Assembly (NCBI GenBank): GCA_016748015.1
Contig: JAAOMT010000553.1
Location: 1 to 64,000, forward strand
Source of the DNA: Geosiphon pyriformis
Taxonomy: Eukaryota; Glomeromycota; Glomeromycetes; Archaeosporales; Geosiphonaceae
Reading direction: 5' to 3'
DNA length: 64,000 nt
Shown: piece after piece, positions 10,246-21,804 of the stretch
Layout of the letters: every line of letters starts with the position of its first letter
How positions within the stretch are numbered: the stretch's first letter is position 1
Notes under the pieces: model-generated
What the model saw: the letters and a program-made list of their open reading frames with translations, nothing else
The model's database searches: none
Told to the model about the DNA's origin: nothing
Position numbers and translations under genes: made by a program

Positions 10246-11686
10246 NNNNNNNNNNNNNNNNNNNNNNNNNNNNNNNNNNNNNNNNNNNNNNNNNNNNNNN
10301 NNNNNNNNNNNNNNNNNNNNNNNNNNNNNNNNNNNNNNNNNNNNNNNNNNNNNNNNNNNNNNNNNNNNNNNNNNNNNNNNNNNNNNNNNNNNNNNNNNNN
10401 NNNNNNNNNNNNNNNNNNNNNNNNNNNNNNNNNNNNNNNNNNNNNNNNNNNNNNNNNNNNNNNNNNNNNNNNNNNNNNNNNNNNNNNNNNNNNNNNNNNN
10501 NNNNNNNNNNNNNNNNNNNNNNNNNNNNNNNNNNNNNNNNNNNNNNNNNNNNNNNNNNNNNNNNNNNNNNNNNNNNNNNNNNNNNNNNNNNNNNNNNNNN
10601 NNNNNNNNNNNNNNNNNNNNNNNNNNNNNNNNNNNNNNNNNNNNNNNNNNNNNNNNNNNNNNNNNNNNNNNNNNNNNNNNNNNNNNNNNNNNNNNNNNNN
10701 NNNNNNNNNNNNNNNNNNNNNNNNNNNNNNNNNNNNNNNNNNNNNNNNNNNNNNNNNNNNNNNNNNNNNNNNNNNNNNNNNNNNNNNNNNNNNNNNNNNN
10801 NNNNNNNNNNNNNNNNNNNNNNNNNNNNNNNNNNNNNNNNNNNNNNNNNNNNNNNNNNNNNNNNNNNNNNNNNNNNNNNNNNNNNNNNNNNNNNNNNNNN
10901 NNNNNNNNNNNNNNNNNNNNNNNNNNNNNNNNNNNNNNNNNNNNNNNNNNNNNNNNNNNNNNNNNNNNNNNNNNNNNNNNNNNNNNNNNNNNNNNNNNNN
11001 NNNNNNNNNNNNNNNNNNNNNNNNNNNNNNNNNNNNNNNNNNNNNNNNNNNNNNNNNNNNNNNNNNNNNNNNNNNNNNNNNNNNNNNNNNNNNNNNNNNN
11101 NNNNNNNNNNNNNNNNNNNNNNNNNNNNNNNNNNNNNNNNNNNNNNNNNNNNNNNNNAAAAAAAAAAAAAAAATAAGCCAAGGCAAGAAAAAGTTAGTAT
11201 TCTATCAATAGTTATAATTAAAAGCTATTGGTCTAATATAGTTAAGTATTGGTAACTATTAACATGAATTGTTAATAGTAGAAAGATGAATTGTAATATT
11301 TAATAAGTATTTTATTATTATTTTATGTTTTCACTTTAAGTCATAGAATACTATTATATAAAAAGATAGAAGGGGAATTGAATTAGAGATTCTAAACTAA
11401 AAATTCTGTCTTTTCTGTTTCTAATGCTATCACTATATATACATAAATTTCGTTATATGAGATTTTTTAATTTTCTATTCAGAAATTCTGAAATTTTTGG
11501 AATCCTATAATTCCTTGAAAAGAATTTTGGAATTCTGGAATTCTGTGATTCCTTATATTAGAATCCTGTAATTTTGAAATCCTGCAATTTTTTTGAGAGG
11601 AATTCTGGAATTCCATCTTTACTATGTCTTATTCTGATTGGCTAATTTGTGTACTAATATATAATTCCTATATTTTATGAATAACA
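9825..11686 (-). mobile_element. Family B LTR interrupted by an assembly gap (element G)
   Basis: Minus strand: it starts at 11686 as TGTTATTCATAAAATATAGG and ends at 9825 as CTGTAATA. The two visible parts (11158-11686 and 9825-10245) fit the two sides of a normal family B LTR around its internal A/T tract. The 912 N between 10246 and 11157 fall inside that tract. The GAATTC-rich repeat lies at about 11460-11620. Confidence 0.65.
10246..11157. other. Assembly gap (912 N)
   Basis: The Ns are bounded on both sides by a poly-A run, so assembly broke at a homopolymer. The flanking LTR halves already sum to about 950 bp, close to a full family B LTR, so the true missing length is probably small. 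Confidence 0.9.
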
Positions 11687-14600
11687 GTGTCTTTTTCTGA
11701 ATATTTAAGATCAAACTCTGCATCAGTATTATATGCATATTCTGACATGATACTTTTATTATTATTGCTAAACCATTTGAGTTTTTGCTTCTTTAAAAGA
11801 TTTGGAAGTGCTATATATTGTTCAAAATTTTTGTCAGAGTTTGAATTGTTGTTGTTACTGCCCATTTAGACAAAGTTAAAACCATTGTTGTTATTATTAT
11901 TAGAGTTTAAATTGTAATTGAATCTTAATTCCAATTTCACTGTATACTTGCTAATTGGTTTTTTTCTTCAGAAATTGAATAAATTATGCATAGTAGTAAA
12001 TTATAAATGAGATCACAATCATTACAGTATTTAAAGTCACTGGAAATTAAGCAATATTTATATAGCTTTGTATTTAGTTGTTTTAATTTTTGCTTTTGCT
12101 TTTTATAAGTCAGTGCTATGTATTGGTAGTTCTTATAAAATTGTTAATGAGTTATTTTTAATTTTCAGTATTTTATTGAGTGAAACATCTTCAGTTTTGA
12201 CACTTGTCATTCTTTAAATTTCATGTTTATTGTGTGAATAATTTTTTAATTATCTTAGTGCTCATTTTCAAACAGTATTAATCAGAGTCCCTTTTTATAT
12301 TTAATCATTAATTAAAATCATATATTAATACAATTTATTACATGTTTTTCTTGTCCAAAAATATTATTCCACATTCTTTTGTCAAAAAAAAATGGTTTTA
12401 CACACAAGACAAGACTTTTTGTCCTATTTTCTCTGTTATTTAGGTCATCCAAAGCATTCAAGAATGCATAGATAACAATAGTACTTGGTTGCCATTAATT
12501 ATTCTTTATCATTGCCACAACATGCACCTATTGTTGACAATTTTTTGCCACAATCAACACATATTAGCTTAAGTCAATGATAATTTATCTGTTTTTGGGG
12601 CATAATAGTGTACAGAATATAAGTAGATATAATAGCTTGGAGTTGTTGTTTTTTTTTGTTTTTTTCCAGATAAATATGGGTGGTAATATGTTGTGTTCTT
12701 TTTTGGTCTATGAAACTTAATAGGCTTTCCAAGTAGGTTTTTTTTGTTTTTTTTCTAACTTAATCAATAGTTGCTTTCTTAAAAAAGCTTTAATATGTTC
12801 ACAGATGGCAGGCACTCAAGTATACTGATTGTTAAATATTAACTGGAGCTTTTAAGTGTTTTAGTTAAGTATAATATTGGTTTTAAACAGCCAGTTATTA
12901 TTGATAAGAGTTTAGTATTGGGTGGCTTCTATTATTAATACTTTGATTGTTGTAATAATGTCATTAACTTCAAAAGAAAAGTTATTAATTTTATCTATTA
13001 GAGTTTTTGTTGTTTTATCAGCTGTAATTATTCTAATGCTAGCAGCTTAATTAACTCAATGACCTAATTAGTTCATGAGTTGTTATATAATAATGCTGTT
13101 TGTTGACTTATTATTAAAAATTAGCTTGATAAGTTGACTATCAACTTTAGTATTAGTATACATAACAGTGATTGAGCTAGTATTAAGAATGGCTCTATTA
13201 AACAGAAATGTTGATGTTAGTTCTTTGAATTCAAAAGGAAATAATGTGGCAAGTGATTTGTCTTTGATAATAGTTATTAGTAGGATGTTGTTAATGAGTA
13301 GTTGGTTTTGGTTGGTTTTTTGTTTGTTGAATTGGACATCTTTTGAGGTAATCAGGAGACTTAAATAGCTCTGTAAATTCGAATTTTGGGTGTACTCAGT
13401 TCTCAAATTCCTTGGACATAATTCTAATGTCTGTTGTAATAAACTGGAAATCAGCTAGTGCATAATCATTATTAATCTCCAATTTTATTGGATGTGCATA
13501 ATTTTTGGTCTTTGACTTTTAGATAATATTTGAGCTAAGTTGTATAGTAATACTGGAATTGGTAGAATTTGATAAACTATCTGTAGTTGATAGATATTTG
13601 GGGCTGGAGTTAGATAGAGTGGAGGTATGTATATTAATTGTTGTGTTATTTGGGTATAATGAGACTAAAATTGGTTCTGATTTGGGTTGTAGTTCAGAGT
13701 TTGAAACTGGCAATTGGAGTTTTAATATTGATTTTCCAATTGTTAGTTATTAAATTTAACATAACAATTAGCCCTTAGATGGCCTTGTTTATTACAATTA
13801 TAACAGCTATGTGTTTCTTGCTGCCATAATTGATTGTTTAATGATAATAAGAGATGTAACTAATTTTGGAATTAATTAAAATTTTTTAAATTGTCATAAC
13901 ATTGTAGAGATTGATAAATTGCTTGATTGTTAGCTAAGTATCTTTTTAATTTCTGGTTGATGAAATCACTAAATTGTTTCAACTTAGAGTTCAAGTCAGA
14001 TAATCTATTTATTACTAGATTAACAGTTTAAATATGGTTGGTTTTTAGCTTGGTTAATTTAAAATCTTAAATGTTCATAACTGTGTCTTAGAGTGTTTAT
14101 AGATATAATGAGCATATGCATTATAGAAAACTACTGCACAGACTGCAAATAAACTAATTCAAAATCTGTGGCACTATAAAATAATTTGTGTTGATTGTTT
14201 AAATTTAACACAAATTTCTATGAAAATATTTCAAGTAAGTAGTAACTGCTTTAGTGTTCTCTTGCTTGATAGTGGTGAAAACAGTTGTTAGATAATTAAT
14301 ACTATTATTGTTATTAAAATATCTCAAAAACTCAATTTTAAATATGTTAAAGATTTGGAGTTTTTAAATCAAGCTCTAATATTATGAGTTAGCAGTATTT
14401 TGTAAAAAGTATGGAATGGCTTATAGGGCTCTGGCATTGTTTCATCCATTGGCTGCAATGGCTTTTGTCATATTATTTAGTCATGTTTAAACATTGTTTT
14501 TTTCGCTGGTAAATTTCTCAAGTTTGGCAATTAGTATGTAGACTATTGGTATAAGTTGTTGTTATGGTTGTGATAAAAGTGATTATTAAAGTTGCAGAAA

Positions 14601-14940
14601 TATAGCAACTAGTACAACTGGTAGATTAATCATGATTACTAAGAGTATATTTTGAGAAATAATAAAAATGGAGTTTAGATTGTTTGGGTTTTTCTGAGTT
14701 GGAACAATCAGAGTTTATAATTTCAGATTATTTGGGATTGGGTTTTAATTATTCAATTTCTGATTGTTGTCTTTCTTTTTTTCTGAGTTGGTTCTTTCCC
14801 AAGGGTTAATAGCTCTAAAATTCAGTTGAGATAAGAATAATTGCAATTCTAATAGTATTGTTGGTCACAATTTAAATTCTTTAAAATAATCACTGTAAAT
14901 TTCTAATAATTTGGTTTTTTCTTATTTACTTTAAAACAAT
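11687..14940 (-). pseudogene. Decayed Ty3/gypsy internal region (gag, protease, dUTPase N-end), element G
   Basis: Read on the minus strand from right to left. Degenerate gag lies around 14870-13830; a segment at 14400-14470 matches the gag block AANG..(A)..AI.YFLQ of element A. A complete CCHC zinc knuckle, CYNCNKQGHLRANC, lies at 13804-13763. A Ser/Thr-rich linker is at 13713-13519. Retropepsin remnant ITVMYTNTKVD followed by FNNKSTNSII at about 13200-13090 has the catalytic Asp replaced by Asn. Next comes a poorly preserved Cys-rich region, then the dUTPase N-terminal motif TDAEFDLKYSEKDT at about 11740-11690. RT, RNase H and integrase are absent: the 3' LTR begins straight after the dUTPase N-terminus. 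There are many stops and shifts. The left boundary with the LINE is approximate. Confidence 0.65.
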
Positions 14941-14949
14941 ACTCTGGTT

Positions 14950-15114
14950 AGCAGTATTTTTGTGTTTAATGTAAATGTGACTGCTGATGTTATATTGATG
15001 GTACTTTCTAGCATATGATAGTATGATGGATTAATAAGTGAATCAATTTTTGGTTTTTTTCATATGAGTTTTTACACAGTATATTTTAAATATTGCTAAT
15101 GAATTTTTTAATAT
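14950..15114 (+). pseudogene. LINE 1, left part of reverse transcriptase (target of element A)
   Basis: The end of this stretch reads FTQYILNIANEFFNI in one frame up to position 15114, where element A starts. The next residues (NNILINNKKTV) follow after the 3' LTR at 24884. Together they form the RT segment ATQ.IL.IA.EFF.IN..INN.KTV of a non-LTR retrotransposon. The start of this piece is not defined. Confidence 0.6.
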
Positions 15115-16089
15115 TGTTACCAGTAGAATTTTAGCTATTAATTAGCATGAAATTATCTTTATAATTTCTATAATTAATTAGTATATTAATATCATTTCAA
15201 ATTATCATTTATTATTTAATCAATTATCACATATCACGATTCAATTAAAATAATCTAATTAGTATAACAGAAAGTAGGATGATCAAATTACACAATACCC
15301 TGAACTTTATAACATTCAAAAATTCCCCGAAATTTACAGAAATTCACCAAAATTATGAATAGTTCACCCAAATTAATCAATAGTTCAGCGAAATAACTTG
15401 TAGTTTATCAAAATGTATCTTTAGTTTGCCAAAATTTGAGCAAAGAGAAAAAGTGCAAGTTCATAGACTAGTACTACAACAAATTGTATAAAAGAAGAGC
15501 TTTTCTCTTCTGAAAAATGTATCTTACTTTAGATTTATTACTTAGAACCATTCCTACACACACAAAAAGAAATAAATATCAAATAATTTGAAAAACCAAA
15601 TTTTTTAATTATTGCACTTGGAAAATCCCCAAAACCCAACTAATGTTTTGAAATTGATTAGCTACCAATTTTGGTAAACTGTTAGTGACTCCAGGCCTGG
15701 ATAGAAAAACGTTTCCCTTGATAAAATCCTATTTCTTTTATATTTCTTTTATTTTTCTTTTTTTTTCTTATTATAATCATTAGGGTAGCCTACAGACGAG
15801 ATTCCTGTAGAAGAGTTGACTTTCACAGCAAAGTAACTACACATTTTTTAGTGAGCTTCCAGACGAGCAATTTCTGAGAAAGAGTTGACATTTACTACAA
15901 CATAACTACATAAAGTAACTGGCAAGGAATTGGCCATTCCACTTATAAGCCCAATAGTTCAAATTATAAGAGATAATTTGAAGATAAATTCAGTTATTGA
16001 AGGTTCAACTACTTTTAAAAAAAAATGTGAATTGCAACCAACAGACATTTACAACATTCAAGAAAAGAGACCAAAAACCTCCAGTAACA
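15115..16089 (+). repeat. 5' LTR of element A
   Basis: 975 bp, with perfect terminal inverted repeat TGTTAC...GTAACA. A TATA box (TATAAAAG, 15487-15494) is overlapped by an inverted repeat AGAAGAG-CTTTT-CTCTTCT (15493-15511). Upstream, about 15310-15440, lie degenerate ~22-bp repeats of the type AATAGTTCACCCAAATTAATC. It aligns to the 3' LTR without length change over 882 bp. Confidence 0.85.
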
Positions 16090-16112
16090 TTTGGTGCTTT
16101 CCCACAGAAATA
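16090..16112 (+). promoter_or_regulatory. Probable primer-binding site
   Basis: Directly after the LTR end CA and two bases comes TGGTGCTTTCCCACAG. TGG next to the LTR is the usual complement of a tRNA CCA end. The same TTTGGTGC sequence follows the LTR ends of family B elements at 47536 and 55985. The tRNA was not identified. Confidence 0.55.
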
Positions 16113-16134
16113 ACACAGCAACAACAAATTCAAA

Positions 16135-17750
16135 GTGGCAACCACACCAGACACAGCAACTCTAGAGTATTGTCAGTCAATTTACACCCACTGCAAGCAA
16201 AGATTCAACATTCCAGACGGAATTGAAGTTGTCAAGAAATCAGTATACCAATACATTGAAAACTGCTTCAACAATTATCTTTTTGGAAACTACAATATTT
16301 CAGAAGTTAAAAGCAATCTCTACAATAATTTAGTGCACTATTCACAATTGGAAACAGAAGACCTGAACAGTGAAACACTTGCTACCTACTTTCAAGAACT
16401 TAATTTTAATATTATTAAGTATTGTGAAGAAAAATACCCAGTACAGTCTAAATACTCTTTTGATTTTGAATCAGAGACAGAAGCAAACAACAAAGGCAAA
16501 CAAAGATTGAAGCAATACTCAAGAACCATTTCAAACACTCCAACACTACAAAAGACAACTGCCAAACACTTGCAAACACCTGAACAAAGAACCAGTATTA
16601 AATTACCACTTTCTATTACACCATTTCCAATTTTACTTGTTCAACTACAAACACCAAGTTCACCACTTAACTATTTCTCTAGACCAGAAGATTTTCAGTC
16701 ACCTAGAAATCCTACTCAACAACAGGAATCAATATCAACAAGTGCCAATATCATTGATTACTTACAGGAAAACGAAAGTAATCACTCAGAAAGCTTGGAA
16801 AGTGAAAAAACTGAATCAGAACCAGAAGAAATTACAGAAAACAAAGAAAAAATGGCAGCTGCTTACATTGCAAAAATCCCAGAATTCATTGGTAAAAACA
16901 ATGATACCAGTCCTCAAGAATGGCTTGACAAAGTTCAAAAAGCAGGAGCTGCAAATGGTTGGATCGCAGCAAGAATGCTCAAAGCAATTCTCTACTTTCT
17001 CCAAGAAACAGCAGGAGAATAATTTGAAAACTTAGAAGAACTATTTGAAAACTGGCAAGCATTCAAAGATGCTTTTCTACAACAATTTACTGACAACAAT
17101 ATTTCTATTACTCTCAGAAACCACTTTTGCAATATCAAACAAGAAATATCTGAATCTGTTATGACTTATCTTGGAAGATTTAACAAACTTCTCAGATGAA
17201 TCCGACAATTGGAAACCAATAATTACTATTCTGATGCTTAAATTCTGGATCAGTTTATAGCAGGATTAAAAGACAAACTGATTAAGAAAGTCTGTCTACA
17301 TGCTCCAGCAGATTTAGCAACTGCTATTAGACATGCAAAAAGCTATGAAATGGCAATGGAAGAAGCAAATCACACCAAGCTTGTAAATCTTGTAATTGGA
17401 GAAACCAGCTTAGCAGCTAAAGAAAAGATAGACCAACTCACAAAGAAAGTTGAAAGCTATTTTACAAACCAACAACAACAGCAGTAACAACCACAAAGAT
17501 ATTAACCATCACAATGACACAACCAAAACAATTTTGGATCACCCTCCAACAACCAACCTCAAAATTGTCATTATTGTGGAATTTCAGAACACTGGAAACG
17601 AGATTGCAGAAAACTGCAAAGAGACCAACAAAACAGGAGTAATCAACATTACTCTTTACCACAACAATCCTATTACCAATCTTTACCACCAACCTATTAT
17701 TTACCAAGATCACAAAATCAAAACAGTTACTATTCACCAGCTCCACAACC
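16135..17750 (+). pseudogene. gag of element A
   Basis: One frame, open to 17022 and then continuing through stops at about 17020, 17197, 17239, 17485, 17503 and 17515. The start codon appears lost: the context AAAGTGGCA at 16132-16140 looks like AAAATGGCA with A to G. The capsid-like region holds EWLDKVQKAGAANGW and FLQQFTDNN. A nucleocapsid knuckle CHYCGISEHWKRDC (C-x2-C-x4-H-x4-C) is at 17566-17610. A Gln/Tyr/Pro-rich tail leads into the protease in the same frame. Family role: Gag packages the element RNA. Confidence 0.75.
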
Positions 17751-17751
17751 A

Positions 17752-18567
17752 ATGCAGCAACAATATCAGCAATCTTTACCAATTCAGCCATATCAGATAC
17801 CACCTACTCAACAATATCAAGTACCAGCAAAAAAATTGGTTCAACATAATCAATTCACACCCCAAAATCAATTGCAGAATAACCACAACAGAATCAATCC
17901 AAATAACCAGTTGGTTCCTCGAAATTTGGGTCAGCAAAGACTCAATCACTATCACACTCAACCCAGTTATCTTACAATACCAGAGAAATCGGATTTTCAA
18001 CAAACTGCACTTTCTGAAGATGAAGTTGCAGTGCCAAGATCAAACCCTTCCAACCACACCATTCCACCAGCTCAAATTGCCCAAAATGCTAATCTGTCAG
18101 ATATATTTCCATTTGAATTTGAAGCAAATGAATCACTATTTCTGCTTAGTAATACAGCAGTCAATGAACAGAAAGCAATTACTGTTATGTACACAAAAGC
18201 TACAGTAAAAGGAAAACCCATTCGCTTAATCTTAGATAGTAGATTAGCTGGAAGTATCATCACTTACCAGCTGATGCAACAACTCAAACGAAACATAGAC
18301 AGACCAGCTCAAACAGTTATTGTCACAGCTGATGGTATAAAAAAGACTCCAGTAGGAGAAATTGATGATTTCCTTTTTTCAATTGATGGAATCACCATTT
18401 CAGTTAAAGTTCTTGTTATGGATGCACCCCAATACCAAGCTCTAATCGGAAATAATTGGCTTCTCAAGGCCAATGCAAACCTGAACTGGGAAACTCAAAA
18501 ACTTAAAATCTCATACCAAGGACAATATACCATAGTACCTGCAACCTATAGTACCTTTAACAAATGA
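17752..18567 (+). pseudogene. Retropepsin-like protease of element A
   Basis: In frame with gag. Recognisable retropepsin strands: ITVMYTKATVKGKPIRLIL, then DSRLAGSIIT in place of the usual D-S/T-G, and LVMDAPQYQALIGNNWL, the conserved GxxWL block of gypsy proteases. The flap-side Gly of the catalytic triplet is Arg here, which should abolish activity unless the family differs. The stop at 18565-18567 is probably a decayed codon, since the frame continues into the Cys-rich domain. Confidence 0.7.
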
Positions 18568-18603
18568 TCAGAAAAAGCTCCAGTATTTGAATTTGAAGAG
18601 AAG

Positions 18604-19370
18604 AAAGAAATGCCACTTACTGAAACCTACATGACTCTTGGATCAACATCCAATTGGGCAGAAGAAACAGAACAAGAGATTTTTGAAGAATCAAGGGGAT
18701 GGAAGAAAGTTAGATATTCTACACCAGAACTATGGAAACAACCATCTTATATTCTACTCAAATGCAAAGATTGCAACAAAAAACTTTCATCAATGGGAGT
18801 ATGTATTTCTCCAAAAGAGAAATATGAAACTCATACCTGTTACTTTTGCAAAGCATGCCATAGAGAACGATTTGAATCTCCAAAAAGAAGTGGAAAATGG
18901 GACAACACACCTTGCCTTACATGTGGAGAAATGCTACCAGAAAAATGCAATTGGATTAATGTAGCAATGAGAGAAGGAGTATGTGATCAAACCTGTCAAT
19001 ATGCTTTATCAATTTCGGAAAAAGTCAGAAGAGAAACACCATTTGATACAACATACAACAGTGCTCTCAATAAACTTTACCACTACCCTCATGATGCTGA
19101 AATGATTTTTGACCTAGCAATGGCATTGATTAATGGAGCCACACAAGAAGATGTCTGCCAAATGAAAGAATCTGAATATATTGAGTATACCATGGAATTA
19201 GCTGGATTTGATTATGAAGATAAAGTAGAAACCTACCACCAAATTGCAAGCCACACATATTCGACCAAAGAAGCTCAAATTCAATGATTAGAGCAAATGA
19301 ACATTCAATTGTGTGAAGAATGTGTTATGCCTTGTGATGACCAATGGTGTTTAGAATGTTATGCTTTTAG
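18604..19370 (+). pseudogene. Cysteine-rich (CxxC) domain between protease and dUTPase
   Basis: In frame with protease and dUTPase. Cysteine spacing: CKDC, GVC, CYFCKAC, then GKWDNTPCLTCGEM, EKC and CDQTC, and, after a helical stretch of about 100 residues and a stop at 19285-19287, CEECVMPC and WCLECYAF. This looks like two or three zinc-binding modules. The block GKWDN.PCLTC and a CxxC-x8-CxxC module recur in family B element C (about 50710-50760 and 51140-51200), so the domain is conserved across two gypsy families. I do not recognise it as a named Pfam domain; its function is unknown. Nucleic acid or protein binding is a guess. Confidence 0.6.
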
Positions 19371-19479
19371 CATTCCTCTGCCAGATGAGAATGATGAAAA
19401 TAAAATCGAATTTGGAGTATCTGAACTAGTAGAAGAACTACCAATCACTCCTATCTATCTTCTTGAAAAGCAACCACCT

Positions 19480-19935
19480 CTACAACTTAAATATTTTAAC
19501 AATCATGGCCAAGAAATCAGACCAAAAAAAGCACACGAAATTGATGCTGGATATGACCTAAGATATCCAGGAAAAGATACTTTGATTCTCTAACCAAAGT
19601 CTTTAACAAAAATCAATCTCAAAATTGTTCTTGAAATTCTACCAGGAGCAATGGTTCAAATTGCCTCCAGATCATTATTGGCAAGCAAAGGAATCAATAT
19701 TAGAGGAGGAGTTATAGATACAGGATACACTGGAGACATTACCATTATGTTACAGAATGAGACAGACAAACCATTCAAAATTGAACATGCTGAAAAAATT
19801 GCTCAAGCAATTTACTTACCCTTAATCAACATTTCGGGTTTACAATCAGTAAACAACAAAGAACAATTGGGAAAAAGTGAAAGAGGAACTCAAGATTTTG
19901 GTTCAACTGGACAATTTACAGTTCCAGTAAACATA
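19480..19935 (+). pseudogene. dUTPase (trimeric type) domain of element A
   Basis: All five motifs of trimeric dUTPases are visible: motif 1 DAGYDLRYPG, motif 2 ASRSLLASKGI, motif 3 GVIDTGYTGDI, motif 4 EHAEKIAQAI, motif 5 SERGTQDFGSTG (slightly off the usual RGxxGFGSTG). One in-frame TAA (19591-19593) falls between motifs 1 and 2. Family knowledge: dUTPase splits dUTP to dUMP and pyrophosphate and limits uracil in DNA; several retroviruses and a few fungal Metaviridae carry it. Here it sits after protease and before RT. Confidence 0.85.
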
Positions 19936-20460
19936 GCTCTTAATACACAAAATGAATCTTACCAGATTTTTCAATTTTCTCAACCAATTACCATTTCACC
20001 TTTTGGAGAACATCACGAAATTTACACTTGCTCAAAACCCACTACTACCCAACAAATCTTTAAATCCAATGAACAAATTTGTTTGAAGCATGAAATATTA
20101 ATTCCAAATGTTTATATTCCCAAAGGAATGAAAAAATTTTGAGTTATATTCTACAACCCCAATAATTACCCTATTGTCTTATTAAACAAATTAGAAATTA
20201 GAATCATACACAGCAATATCTTTCAAGATGAAAACCCTCAAATTGTCTCTAATTTCATTGAAATTGTAAAGCATACTTTACTCCCAAATCCAAATATCAT
20301 TCCCAATACTGAAAACTACCACTTGTTGGAAGAAAAACTCTCTCAAATCAATATGGGTTCCTTATAACCTCAACAACAAAGACAATTGAAACAATTGATA
20401 GCTGAATTTGCAGATATATTTGCAAAAAACAACAATAACTTGGGAAAAACAGACATTGTT
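19936..20460 (+). pseudogene. Linker between dUTPase and reverse transcriptase
   Basis: The same frame continues with stops at 20140-20142 and 20365-20367. It reads as a beta-rich segment (EHHEIYTCSKP, LIPNVYIPKG) followed by ADIFAKNNNNLGKTDIV, the usual lead-in to gypsy RT. The equivalent in element E is 63496-62972 on the minus strand (IFASKNKFGRTDFI). Confidence 0.55.
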
Positions 20461-21745
20461 TAACATCAGATCCATACAAGAGATGCTCTACCAAAACATC
20501 AACAAACTTATCAAGTGCCACCTGTCAGCCACCAATTTATCAGAGAAGAAGTCCAAAGAATGCTCAATAACGGATTGATTCAACCATCAAGAAGTTCTTG
20601 GGCCTCACCAGTAGTTTTAGTTAAAAAGAAAAACGGAAAAATCAGATTCTGTGTTGATTATAGACAACTAAATAATGTTACAATTGAAGATGCCTATCCT
20701 TTTTTAAGAATTGATGACATGCTAGATGCTCTAGGAAAAGCCAAGTTCTTTTCAACTTTAGACCTGGAAAGTAGATACTGGCAAGTCGAAATGGACCCAA
20801 AACAGCATTCACCACTCAAGGAGGAAACTATGAGTTTAATGTTATGCCTTTTAGACTCTGCAATACACCAACAACATTTCAGTGACTCATGAATGTTGTC
20901 TATGAAGGGCTCTTGTGACAATCAGTAGTTGTCTATCTTGATGATACTGATGTATACTCACCAAGCTTTGAAGCCCATCTCATTTACCTGTGAGAAGTTT
21001 TTCAATGATTACAGAAAGCAGGATTAAAGTTAAATATTGAGAAATGTCACTTTGGAAAAACAAGCTTGATCTTTTTTGGACACATAGTCAGTAAAGATGG
21101 AATCAAACCAAATCCAAGAACAATTAGTGCTGTCAAAAACTTTCAAACCTCCAGAAATACTACAGAACTAAGAGGATTTGTGAGATTAGTCTCTTACTAT
21201 CAAAAATTCATAAAAAGATTCTCAGAAATTGCCAAACCACTCAATTATCTTACCAACAAGAACGTACCATACAAATGGACTGAAAAACAACAAAAAGCTT
21301 TTGAAATTCTCAAAACAAAATTGACAACAGCCCCAGTTCTTGCTTACCTGGACTTCAACAAACGATTCCAATTAGCCACTGATGCTTCACACATAGTATT
21401 TGGTGCTATTTTATCACAATTAGATGAAAATGGCCAAGAACAAATTATTGCCTATGCCAGCAGAACACTCAAGCCAACAGAACTCAAATATGGCTCAACT
21501 GAATTAGAAGCTGTCACAGTTATTTGGGCTCTTAAACATTTTCAACAATATCTGAAGAATGGAAAAGAATTTAACATAATAATGGACAACATTGGTCTCA
21601 AATGGCTTAATAAAAAAAAAAACTGAACAAAGTGCTAAACAGTCTCAATGGAATAACTTCCTAGCAGACTACAGATATATTGTACACCACAAATCAAGAA
21701 AACTACATACCAATGTTGATAGCCTCTCAAGAATAAGACAAGATT
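20461..21745 (+). pseudogene. Reverse transcriptase and RNase H of element A
   Basis: RT blocks: GLIQPSRSSWASPVVLVKKK, IRFCVDYRQLN, STLDLESRYWQVEM, NYEFNVMPF, catalytic VVYLDDTDVY (both Asp present), FFGHIVSKDGI, YYQKFIKRFS. RNase H follows: FQLATDASHIVFGAILSQ, GSTELEAVTVIWALKHF, and after a frameshift SLSRIRQD. Two lesions move the frame: one near 20800, before TTQGG, and one in an A-run at 21612-21622. They compensate, so integrase is again in the gag frame. The conserved F.GLCN.P block is damaged (FRLCN). Confidence 0.8.
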
Positions 21746-21804
21746 AATACCAACAACAATTCCACCACAACTTACCAACTTATCAACAAAATAGCCAAAC
21801 AAGA

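Noticed and set aside
10117-11211. Long open frames spanning the N gap (plus and minus)
   Set aside because: They consist of unknown residues and poly-Lys or poly-Phe from homopolymers beside the gap.
17450-18208. A 252-codon plus-strand frame overlapping gag and protease
   Set aside because: It is an out-of-frame shadow of the Gln/Asn-rich gag tail; the zinc knuckle and protease are in the other frame.
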